From Rugosibacter sp. (lineage in GTDB: Bacteria; Pseudomonadota; Gammaproteobacteria; Burkholderiales; Rhodocyclaceae), in contig JALRCC010000086.1 of the NCBI GenBank assembly GCA_023257495.1, positions 1 through 6,071 of the forward strand: a DNA stretch of 6,071 nt. Direction: 5' to 3'. Made by a program: the position numbers and the translations under genes. The notes under the pieces are model-generated. The model did no database searches. It saw only the letters and a list, made by a program, of their open reading frames with translations, and was not told the DNA's origin. Shown piece by piece: positions 1 to 5,932 of this stretch (positions within the stretch are counted from its first letter, which is position 1; each line of letters starts with the position of its first letter).

Positions 1-15
1 TCAATCACTGAACCT

Positions 16-993
16 ATGCGCGCTTTCAAATTATTTTTGCTGCTAATTGCTGTAGCTTTGTCCGGTTGCACGAGCATTCAGCGTACTGCCCACATGTACA
101 GTAACGAGGCACCTTCGCCTTTATCATTTCATTACAAGGATGGCGGTTCCAGCATTTACTACACCTTTGTTGTCGGCGATGCCTCACAGGCGGATAGCGC
201 TGTCTTTTTCTACGGCGCGACAGGCTGCCCTAGTTGGAAGTCTGTGATGCCCGATTACGTCACCAGCCTCACGGCCAGTGCTCGTGTATTCGTTCTCAAC
301 AAACGTTTTGTGGCTGACCGCTCCATCGGGCTATTGGATTGCGGCAAGGAATTTCATCTTGCAAACAATCCCAATCAGTGGGTAGCAGACTATTCAGAAT
401 TCATTGCCGCGCAGTTGAGCGCCAGCGCCACCAAATTCAAGAATGTTGTCTTGGTCGGCGTATCAGAAGGCGCATGGCCTGCTACCAAGGTGGCCGGATC
501 GCTTCCGGGAATTACCCACCTTGCAATCATCGGCAGCGGCGGCGACTCCATGCGTAAATCGCTCACTACGCTCGCACAAAAAGGGGCAATTGGGTTCGAC
601 GTTGAAGCTGGCTGGCAAAAGATTTCCTCTGATCCTCGCAGTATCGAGAAAGACTGGTATGGCAACCCCTATCGTTGGTGGTCAGATGTTATGGACATTG
701 ACCCGCTACCCGACTTCCTCAAGCTGAACATTCCCATCATCGTAGGTATAGGCGAAAAAGATGAGAGCGTTCCTGTCGAATCCGCACTCTTCTTGGAATC
801 GAAATTCAAAGAGGCCGGCAAAAACAACCTCATCGTACGTATCTATCCCGGCGCAGATCACCGCCTGAACAGCAATGGCGTGTCTCATCGCAACAAGTTC
901 TTTGCTGAATTGGGGCATCTGCTTCAACCGACGCATAACATTGCGGTCGAGAGGGACGCTTCGCCGCAAAGCGGCTCGCGCCCCTCACCTTAA
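16..993 (+). CDS. Lipoprotein alpha/beta-hydrolase, cassette 1
   Basis: This 325-residue protein starts with a lipoprotein signal peptide: basic n-region, hydrophobic stretch at residues 6-15 and lipobox LSGC at 15-18, so Cys18 would be lipidated. The rest reads as an alpha/beta-hydrolase. The nucleophile elbow GVSEG (148-152) gives Ser150, a D in GEKDESVP gives Asp249, and GADHRL gives His282, so a Ser-Asp-His triad is present in the right order. The shape resembles S9-peptidase, dienelactone-hydrolase or AcvB/VirJ-like proteins, but the substrate cannot be named. The last 19 or so residues lie within the attC site and are probably not part of the fold; TAA at 991-993 is two bases before the R' box. 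Only 15 bases precede the ATG and no Shine-Dalgarno sequence is visible there; the signal peptide supports this start. The cassette's 5' edge is outside the window. Confidence 0.8.
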   Translation: MRAFKLFLLLIAVALSGCTSIQRTAHMYSNEAPSPLSFHYKDGGSSIYYTFVVGDASQADSAVFFYGATGCPSWKSVMPDYVTSLTASARVFVLNKRFVADRSIGLLDCGKEFHLANNPNQWVADYSEFIAAQLSASATKFKNVVLVGVSEGAWPATKVAGSLPGITHLAIIGSGGDSMRKSLTTLAQKGAIGFDVEAGWQKISSDPRSIEKDWYGNPYRWWSDVMDIDPLPDFLKLNIPIIVGIGEKDESVPVESALFLESKFKEAGKNNLIVRIYPGADHRLNSNGVSHRNKFFAELGHLLQPTHNIAVERDASPQSGSRPSP

Positions 994-1001
994 CGTTGGG
1001 C
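933..1001 (+). repeat. attC site of cassette 1
   Basis: The left box GCATAAC (933-939) and right box GTTGGGC (995-1001) enclose an imperfect palindrome. The outer arms GAGGGACG (951-958) and CGCCCCTC nearly pair, and the centre is a perfect GCCGC-AAA-GCGGC hairpin (963-975). The crossover would be between G995 and T996, so cassette 2 starts at 996. The 3' end of the hydrolase ORF lies inside the site. Confidence 0.85.
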
Positions 1002-1060
1002 CGCTTGCAAGAGGTGCTGTATGCATATACAGTTATTCATTTCAACGCAAGGAGAACAAA

Positions 1061-1456
1061 ATGTTGCGAGGTAGTTGCTGCTGTGGGGCCGTCAAGTTCA
1101 CGCTATCCAGCCCCCCCACAATGATGGGCACTTGTCATTGCACTCGCTGCCGAAAGAGTGGCGCCAGTACATTTGTGTTTGCAAAACGCGATTCTTTCCA
1201 GCTTGTCTCTGGCGCAGAGTCGATCACAACCTATAAACCAGAAGCGCCCTACAAGTACAACCGATGCTTCTGTTCGCTCTGCGGTACCTCACTTGGCGAG
1301 GTCACTTCTGCCAGCGAATCATTCCCAATCGCCGCAAACTGCTTCGACGACGAACTTGAACTCACCAATCAATTTCATGAGTTTGTCAACGAAAAGCCAA
1401 AGTGGTACGGCATCTGCGATGAGGCAAAACAATTCATGGAGCATCCTCATCAATAG
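1061..1456 (+). CDS. GFA/CENP-V domain zinc protein, cassette 2
   Basis: This 131-residue protein belongs to the GFA (glutathione-dependent formaldehyde-activating enzyme)/CENP-V family. It shows the family's zinc-binding cysteines: Cys6 and Cys8 in the N-terminal CxCG motif, Cys25, Cys27 and Cys30 in CHCTRC, and Cys71 and Cys74 in FCSLCG. The length matches a single-domain family member, and no signal peptide is present, so it is cytoplasmic. Family members bind one or two zinc ions; glutathione or formaldehyde chemistry is shown for few of them, so a detoxification role is only a possibility. The start is fixed by a good Shine-Dalgarno AAGGAG (1049-1054) six bases before ATG. In-frame upstream ATG codons would reach back into cassette 1 and its attC and are rejected. 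TAG at 1454-1456 lies 21 bases before the next attC. Confidence 0.9.
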   Translation: MLRGSCCCGAVKFTLSSPPTMMGTCHCTRCRKSGASTFVFAKRDSFQLVSGAESITTYKPEAPYKYNRCFCSLCGTSLGEVTSASESFPIAANCFDDELELTNQFHEFVNEKPKWYGICDEAKQFMEHPHQ

Positions 1457-1477
1457 TTGGTCGCAACCAAGTCAGCG

Positions 1478-1537
1478 GCCCAACCCGTCCATCGAGAGGG
1501 ACCGCCTATCGGCGGCCCCTCATGTCAAACGCTGGAC
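1478..1537 (+). repeat. attC site of cassette 2
   Basis: The left box GCCCAAC (1478-1484) fits RYYYAAC exactly. The arms GAGGG (1496-1500) and CCCTC (1517-1521) pair, and the centre CCGCC (1502-1506) pairs with GGCGG (1511-1515). The right box reads GCTGGAC (1531-1537), with C where the consensus has the first T of GTT. That is an unusual change next to the crossover point. Confidence 0.8.
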
Positions 1538-1552
1538 CTCACTGGAGCCTTT

Positions 1553-2152
1553 ATGACGCGCTTCTTCCAAGAAGGAAACTTCAACTGGCACCGCTTACAG
1601 GAGGTGCCGAACGCATCATTTCTTTGCGGCTACTGTACGACTACCGTCTCTTCAAATAGAGGTTACGTTTTAGCCCACGGATCGGATGGTAGCGGGCAGC
1701 ACATTGGGCATCTGCGAATCTGTCCTAATTGCGGTGGGCCTGTCTTTTTCGCGCCTGATGGAACGAGACGCCCAAGCCCTGCACTCGGCAACGCAGTTGC
1801 ACATGTACCGTCCGAATTAGACGCTCTGTACAACGAGGCTCGACGATGCACCGCAGCGACCAGCTACACCGCTGCAGTGCTTGTGTGTCGCAAGATGCTT
1901 ATGAACATCGCGGTAACTCAAGGCGCCGCTGAAGGCCTGAAGTTCATCGAGTACGTTAATTACCTCGCTGAAAAGGGCTACGTACCTCCGAACGGAAAGC
2001 ACTGGGTAGATCACATCCGAAAGAAAGGTAATGAAGCGACCCACGAGATAACTCTCATGACGGAGGCCGACGCCAAGGAGTTATTGCTATTCATGGAAAT
2101 GCTGCTGCGCTTCGTGTACGAATTCCCCAGCATGGTCCCGCAACCCACATGA
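1553..2152 (+). CDS. DUF4145 protein with N-terminal zinc-knuckle, cassette 3
   Basis: This 199-residue protein has two visible parts. The N-terminal part has four cysteines in two pairs, CGYC (25-28) and CPNC (57-60), spaced like a zinc ribbon. From about residue 88 to the end the helical sequence matches DUF4145: it contains EARRC, a run of hydrophobic helices, and the RKKGNEATHE segment (156-165) that corresponds to the family's conserved R..GN.A.H motif. DUF4145 is HEPN-like and occurs in restriction-related and other defence proteins as well as alone; the biochemical activity of this stand-alone form is unknown. GGAG at 1544-1547 precedes ATG 1553 by five bases. A longer in-frame start at 1457 would begin before the attC of cassette 2 and cross it, so it is rejected. 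TGA ends one base before this cassette's own attC. Confidence 0.8.
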   Translation: MTRFFQEGNFNWHRLQEVPNASFLCGYCTTTVSSNRGYVLAHGSDGSGQHIGHLRICPNCGGPVFFAPDGTRRPSPALGNAVAHVPSELDALYNEARRCTAATSYTAAVLVCRKMLMNIAVTQGAAEGLKFIEYVNYLAEKGYVPPNGKHWVDHIRKKGNEATHEITLMTEADAKELLLFMEMLLRFVYEFPSMVPQPT

Positions 2153-2153
2153 G

Positions 2154-2224
2154 GTCCAACCGATCCATCAACACGGACGCTACGCGATGAAGCCGCGTAG
2201 CGCCGACTATGTCAGACGTTGGGC
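2154..2224 (+). repeat. attC site of cassette 3
   Basis: The boxes GTCCAAC (2154-2160) and GTTGGGC (2218-2224) both fit the consensus. The stem is the best in the window: CGCTACGCG (2178-2186) pairs perfectly with CGCGTAGCG (2194-2202) around a 7-base loop. The arms differ from those of the neighbouring sites (CACGGAC instead of GAGGGAC), which suggests a cassette of different origin. Confidence 0.9.
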
Positions 2225-2246
2225 ATTAAAAACAGTAAATTGAGCC

Positions 2247-2753
2247 ATGCAAATTACTCCCGCTAAAATCTCTGATGTTCCTACACTTTGTGAGTTATTG
2301 AGCATTTTGTTCTCTCAAGAAGCAGAGTTCAAACCCAATCACGAAGCGCAACGCAGTGGTTTAACTCAAATTATTAGCAACCCCGAAATTGGTCTTATCG
2401 TCGTCGCCCGTCAAGGTAGTGAAGTTATTGGTATGGCTAATCTTCTCTACACCGTTTCTACTGCACTTGGTGAGCGCGTTGCGCTCCTCGAAGATATGGT
2501 CGTTTCACCTAATGCGCGCGGCAGTGGCATTGGCTCAAGGTTGCTCGAGCAAGCCATTCTGTTAGCACACGCGAACGGATGCAAACGTATCACGTTGCTA
2601 ACTGATAGTACCAATGAGCCAGCTCAGCGTTTTTATAAAACACATGGCTTTGGTTTTTCAGCTATGGTTCCTCTTCGTCTTTCACTTAGCGAGTTATGCC
2701 CAACCCATCATTCAAGCGGGACGCCTGACGGTGCCCCTCAACTCAAACGGTAG
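2247..2753 (+). CDS. GNAT-family N-acetyltransferase, cassette 4
   Basis: This is a 168-residue GNAT fold protein. Motif A, which binds the acetyl-CoA pyrophosphate, is seen at residues 85-100 with RGSGIG at 91-96, following the strand LLEDMVV. Motif B includes the helix ending in RFYKTHGF. The N-terminal half has the usual RimI-like beginning (ITPAKISDVPTL). It should transfer an acetyl group from acetyl-CoA to an amine, but the substrate (protein, antibiotic, polyamine or other) cannot be read from sequence. The Shine-Dalgarno sequence is weak. The ORF has no stop before the attC: about 18 C-terminal residues are encoded by the recombination site, and the TAG (2751-2753) lies inside its R' box. 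The gene is AT-richer than cassettes 3 and 6. GNAT genes are common cassette cargo. Confidence 0.88.
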   Translation: MQITPAKISDVPTLCELLSILFSQEAEFKPNHEAQRSGLTQIISNPEIGLIVVARQGSEVIGMANLLYTVSTALGERVALLEDMVVSPNARGSGIGSRLLEQAILLAHANGCKRITLLTDSTNEPAQRFYKTHGFGFSAMVPLRLSLSELCPTHHSSGTPDGAPQLKR

Positions 2754-2755
2754 AC
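2698..2755 (+). repeat. attC site of cassette 4
   Basis: The left box GCCCAAC (2698-2704) is consensus. It is followed by CAAGCGGGACGCC and, on the right, GGTGCCCCTCAACTCAAAC, which form an imperfect stem like that of cassettes 1 and 2. The right box reads GGTAGAC (2749-2755), with G in place of the first T of GTT. The site overlaps the 3' end of the acetyltransferase gene and supplies its stop codon. Confidence 0.75.
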
Positions 2756-2769
2756 CTCTCAATTATCCA

Positions 2770-2806
2770 TTGATTTTTTGCGCAATAAAGGTATATTTTA
2801 TATACC
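2770..2806 (+). promoter_or_regulatory. Promoter and inverted-repeat operator of brnTA
   Basis: TTGATT (2770-2775) and TATATT (2792-2797), 16 bases apart, make a plausible sigma70 promoter inside the cassette. Overlapping the -10 is a perfect inverted repeat GGTATAT-TTT-ATATACC (2790-2806) that ends exactly at the toxin ATG. Its position suits an autorepression operator; BrnA with BrnT is known to repress its own promoter. Transcription would start only a few bases before the ATG, so the toxin message would have almost no leader. Confidence 0.6.
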
Positions 2807-3070
2807 ATGATAGCTTTTGAATTTGACGAAGTAAAAAGTCAGGCGAATCTTCTGAAACATGGCATCAACTTTGTTGATGCTCAAGCATTATGGAATGACC
2901 CAAGGTTATTGGAGGTCCCCGCTAAAACCGAAGATGAGCCGAGATGCCTCATGATCGGACTGATTGGCACAAAGCATTGGTCTGCGGTTATCACTTACAG
3001 GGGCAAAAATATTCGGCTTATTTCTGTTCGTCGCTCACGCACCGAGGAGGTGGCATTATATGAAAGCTAA
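2807..3070 (+). CDS. brnT: BrnT-family toxin (ribonuclease), cassette 5
   Basis: This 87-residue protein has the typical BrnT layout. It starts with FEFDEVKSQANLLKHGINF, the family's F-(E/D)-x-D-x-x-K-x-x-x-N-x-x-K-H-G pattern. A central strand contains RCLMIGLIG, and the C-terminal stretch NIRLISVRRSRTEE contains the family's IRIISAR-like motif followed by arginines and glutamates. BrnT proteins are small RelE-like fold ribonucleases that stop translation and are neutralised by BrnA. The conserved Lys-His-Gly, arginine-rich and glutamate positions are all present, so it looks intact. No Shine-Dalgarno sequence precedes ATG 2807; the start sits directly on the end of the inverted-repeat operator. 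The 3' end overlaps brnA by 11 bases, so the two are translationally coupled. Confidence 0.88.
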   Translation: MIAFEFDEVKSQANLLKHGINFVDAQALWNDPRLLEVPAKTEDEPRCLMIGLIGTKHWSAVITYRGKNIRLISVRRSRTEEVALYES

Positions 3071-3284
3071 AAACTTTGAAAAGCAATTTGATGAAGATGT
3101 TGACATTACGGCTTTGCTAGACGTTTCAAAAGCAAGGCGCGTTTTGCAAGAGCAAAAACGTGTGAATGTTGATTTTCCAACATGGATGATTGAATCTTTA
3201 GACCGTGAGGCTGGAAAACTTGGCGTGACTAGGCAATCCATCATTAAAGTGTGGCTTGCCGAGCGTCTTGAGAAAGTTGCCTAA
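3060..3284 (+). CDS. brnA: BrnA-type ribbon-helix-helix antitoxin, cassette 5
   Basis: This 74-residue antitoxin follows and overlaps the toxin gene by 11 bases in another frame. Its C-terminal half, KRVNVDFPTWMIESLDREA and the following GVTRQSIIKVWLAERLE, is a ribbon-helix-helix DNA-binding domain: a beta strand with alternating residues, then two helices. The N-terminal half (acidic, residues 1-33) would be the toxin-binding part. The start ATG 3060 is preceded by a strong Shine-Dalgarno GAGGAGG (3044-3050) at nine bases; the longer in-frame ORF from 2964 lacks this and would lie deep within the toxin gene. The contrast between the strong site here and none for the toxin would favour antitoxin excess. 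Its TAA (3282-3284) lies within the attC left box. Its likely operator is the inverted repeat at 2790-2806. Confidence 0.85.
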   Translation: MKAKNFEKQFDEDVDITALLDVSKARRVLQEQKRVNVDFPTWMIESLDREAGKLGVTRQSIIKVWLAERLEKVA

Positions 3285-3341
3285 CCCAACCATCAAGCGG
3301 GACGGTCGCTATCGCGCCCGCCCCTTGGCTCTGCGTTGATG
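3279..3341 (+). repeat. attC site of cassette 5
   Basis: The left box GCCTAAC (3279-3285) fits the consensus. It is followed at the same distance as in cassette 4 by CAAGCGGGACGG, with the partner arm CCCGCCCC at 3317-3324. The right box is GTTGATG (3335-3341): GTT is kept, but the last two positions do not fit GTTRRRY. The antitoxin stop codon is inside the left box. The arms are clearly homologous to those of cassette 4's site. Confidence 0.7.
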
Positions 3342-3445
3342 CTGTAGAAAAAAATCAAAATAGCAAAATCATGGCTATATAACTCAATATGCCACAAAGC
3401 GATTTTTCTCGGAAAAGAACTTTTTCTACACCCTTGCTAGACGTC

Positions 3446-3919
3446 ATGAAGACCGCTCTCCTCACGCTCGCCGCGCTCACCGTTGGCTACCCTGGACTTG
3501 CCGCATCCTCAGCGCCGACCATCGAGGTGCGAGAGGTCAACGTTCACCTCTTGCTCATCCCGTCAGGCGAACTCTCGGAAGATATCGCCGCAATGCCGAG
3601 CTTTAGCTCCGGGAACTTCAGAGCGGCACTGCCAATCAAGCCGGTGGACGAAGAGTTCAGGTCCTACCTCATCAAGGTTCGGCTCGAAGCGACCAGAGCT
3701 TATTACCCACAGGGAAACATCGGCTCAATCTCGGTTCGAAGCGCAAGAACGAAGAGAGTTCTGTACACGTCAGCTATCAGGAATCTCCACATCACTCAAA
3801 CAGGCCAAGCCGTCGTCGCGCGCTTTGTTGAGGGATATGTCTGCGAGCCCGTGGACGTCATAGCATCCGTGGGCAATAGTCGAGTCACGAAGCGAATCAA
3901 CTTCGAGTGCGGCGAATGA
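3446..3919 (+). CDS. Exported protein of unknown function, cassette 6
   Basis: I do not recognise this 157-residue protein. It begins with a Sec signal peptide: MK, a hydrophobic stretch at residues 4-15, and a small-residue region GLAASSA with likely cleavage near residue 19-20. The mature part of about 138 residues is beta-rich in appearance (alternating hydrophobic residues in TIEVREVNVHLLLI, FRSYLIKVRLEA, GSISVRSA and VDVIASVG). It has two cysteines near the C-terminus, in YVCEP and FECGE, which could form a disulfide in the periplasm. An in-frame ATG at 3389 would put 19 polar and basic residues before the signal peptide, so 3446 is preferred, although neither start has a clear Shine-Dalgarno sequence. 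It is the last cassette gene and converges with the GntR gene. It is GC-richer than cassettes 4 and 5. Confidence 0.65.
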   Translation: MKTALLTLAALTVGYPGLAASSAPTIEVREVNVHLLLIPSGELSEDIAAMPSFSSGNFRAALPIKPVDEEFRSYLIKVRLEATRAYYPQGNIGSISVRSARTKRVLYTSAIRNLHITQTGQAVVARFVEGYVCEPVDVIASVGNSRVTKRINFECGE

Positions 3920-3920
3920 C

Positions 3921-3975
3921 GCCTGACTCCTCGGCCAATCCCGACCTGCAGTGTGCCAGCTTATCGACGTTATGC
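3921..3975 (+). repeat. Probable degenerate attC at the array end
   Basis: GCCTGAC (3921-3927) resembles RYYYAAC with one change, and CGACGTTATGC ends in an R' box of a form often seen in attC sites (GTTATGC, 3969-3975). The 55-bp spacing fits the other sites, and it begins two bases after the preceding stop codon. However, the internal stem is poor (only TCGG/CCGA at 3931-3944 is clear) and the GGGAC and CCCCTC arms are missing. It could be a decayed or unrelated attC. Confidence 0.45.
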
Positions 3976-4068
3976 ACCAGGCAGAAAGGCTTTCATTGGA
4001 TTCACGGCACAGTATCGTTTTTGTTGGTGCACCTACCTACATACAACGCAAAGTCAAAGCGCGCTTAT

Positions 4069-4749
4069 TCACAACGCCTCGACCGCGCCGCCGGAGAGCA
4101 GGTGGTCGTGCATGCGCTGACCGGCCAGCGCCGCGTCGCGCGCCAGCAGCGCTTCAAGAATCATCCGGTGTTCCTGCAATGATTGCTGCAGGCGTCCGGC
4201 AGGGCGCAATGAATCGCGCCGCGCGAGCATGGCAACCTGGCGCGCGTCGCTGATCAGTTGGACCAGATAACGGTTGCCGGCGATTTCCTGCAACGCGCTG
4301 TGAAAGCGCTGGTTGGTTTCGAAAAAATGATCCACGTCGTTGGCTGCTGCGTGGCCTTCGAGTTCGGCGTGGATGGCCGAGAGGCGCAAAAAGTCGGCGC
4401 TGGTGGCACGGCGCGCGGCGTCTTCTGCTACGCGGCTTTCAAGCAAAGCCATCACCGGAAAGACTTCGCTGCGCTCCTGCTCGGATAACTCCGTCACATA
4501 ACAGCCTCGGCGTGGTTTCAAAGTCACCAGGCCTTCCGAGGCCAGCACTTTGAGCGCCTCGCGCATGGGCGTGCGGCTGATGCCATACTCGGCCGCAAGC
4601 ACTTGCTCGTCGATCCAGCTACCGGGTGGCAACTCGTGCGCAAAAATTCTGGCGCGCAGACGCTCGGCCACCTGCGCATAGAGCGCCGGGGGGTTGATTG
4701 TCGTGAGGGCAGCATGCGGCGTGCCTTGGGCTGGTTTTTTTGCTATCAT
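4069..4749 (-). CDS. GntR-family (FadR/FCD) transcriptional regulator
   Basis: This 226-residue regulator has an N-terminal winged helix-turn-helix, from about residue 20 to 85, including [36 protein letters not shown] and the wing KPRRGCYV. A helical FCD effector domain follows at about 92-220. FCD metal-site residues are visible as Asn146 and His150 in NQRFH, His194 in QEHRMI and His216 in MHDHL. Such proteins usually bind an organic acid or acyl-CoA and leave DNA on binding. It is divergent from methylmalonyl-CoA mutase, so it probably controls that gene; the ligand is unknown. The frame is open to an ATG at 4779 (236 aa), but that start lies between the -35 and -10 of the best promoter, and the extra ten residues look non-coding, so I prefer 4749. 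Neither start has a clear Shine-Dalgarno sequence. Confidence 0.88.
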   Translation of the reverse strand: MIAKKPAQGTPHAALTTINPPALYAQVAERLRARIFAHELPPGSWIDEQVLAAEYGISRTPMREALKVLASEGLVTLKPRRGCYVTELSEQERSEVFPVMALLESRVAEDAARRATSADFLRLSAIHAELEGHAAANDVDHFFETNQRFHSALQEIAGNRYLVQLISDARQVAMLARRDSLRPAGRLQQSLQEHRMILEALLARDAALAGQRMHDHLLSGGAVEAL

Positions 4750-4762
4750 AATTATGAATGCA
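4741..4762. promoter_or_regulatory. Palindrome, candidate GntR operator
   Basis: The 12-bp sequence TCATAATTATGA (4746-4757) is a perfect palindrome. It is flanked two bases out by TGC (4741-4743) and GCA (4760-4762), which also pair, so 18 of 22 positions are symmetric. It covers the preferred GntR start codon and touches the -10 of its promoter. This is where an autoregulatory operator would be expected; GntR-family dimers bind short palindromes. Confidence 0.5.
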
Positions 4763-4790
4763 GTATCATATCGAGTCATCAGAAAGTCAA
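4762..4790 (-). promoter_or_regulatory. Candidate promoter of the GntR gene
   Basis: Reading the - strand, TTGACT (4790-4785) matches five of six -35 positions, and GATACT (4767-4762) matches four of six -10 positions, with an ideal 17-base spacer. The predicted transcript start is about 4755, giving a very short leader before ATG 4749 and excluding the ATG at 4779. Confidence 0.4.
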
Positions 4791-4803
4791 CTGCAGCAGC
4801 GTC

Positions 4804-4847
4804 TTATCAGCGTCTAACAAGCATCCTGCTGTTATCACGCGTTATCA
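4804..4847. promoter_or_regulatory. TTATCA repeat cluster upstream of the mutase gene
   Basis: TTATCA occurs at 4804-4809, 4832-4837 and 4842-4847. The last two lie in tandem 10-bp units (GTTATCACGC at 4831 and GTTATCATCC at 4841), followed by a related AGTCATCGCG at 4851, so they are one helical turn apart. TATCAT also occurs at 4744-4749 and 4764-4769. The cluster sits in the 160-bp divergent intergenic region and could be regulator half-sites for mutase control. No convincing mutase -10/-35 pair was found. Confidence 0.4.
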
Positions 4848-4909
4848 TCCAGTCATCGCGCAGTTTTGAAAAAATTTTTGAAAAACAATGCGGCAGAGAG
4901 GTCACCCCC

Positions 4910-5932
<1,023 letters not shown>

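Larger units (their letters stand above)
1..3975 (+). mobile_element. Integron gene-cassette array, 3' portion (six cassettes)
   Basis: Six consecutive units each carry one gene (one carries two), all on the + strand, and each closes with an imperfect inverted-repeat element that starts with an RYYYAAC-like box and ends with a GTTRRRY-like box. Five of the six elements share a GGGAC(G/C) motif in the left arm (GGAC in the third), and several share GCCCCTC in the right arm. The genes are unrelated, tightly packed between these elements, mostly lack obvious promoters and differ in base composition. Together these are the hallmarks of integron cassettes. The integrase gene and attI should lie left of base 1, because attC sites are at the 3' ends of the genes. 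The last recognisable R' box is at 3969-3975, after which gene orientation and composition change. I call it a chromosomal-type array because it contains no resistance genes and ends next to a metabolic gene; that part is inference. Confidence 0.85.

Noticed and set aside
390..665. Open frame opposite the hydrolase gene
   Set aside because: It lies entirely antisense to a gene with signal peptide and catalytic triad; no family resemblance or ribosome site.
875..1060. Longer in-frame start for the GFA gene
   Set aside because: It would run through the attC of cassette 1 and overlap the hydrolase gene; the strong Shine-Dalgarno before 1061 and the family's N-terminal CxCG position fix the start at 1061.
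1457..1552. Longer in-frame start for the DUF4145 gene
   Set aside because: The added residues are translated attC sequence belonging to cassette 2; ATG 1553 lies in cassette 3 with GGAG five bases upstream.
933..3341. CRISPR-like repeats
   Set aside because: The recurring elements are spaced irregularly, differ in sequence, have a stem with conserved end boxes and follow genes, so they are attC sites rather than CRISPR repeats.
4056..4065. AAGCGCGCTT palindrome just beyond the GntR stop as a terminator
   Set aside because: A 10-bp palindrome with no loop and no following T-run on either strand does not make a rho-independent terminator.
3951..4253. + strand open frames over the array end and the 3' part of the GntR gene
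   Set aside because: Mostly antisense to the GntR FCD domain, arginine-rich low-information translation, no ribosome site.
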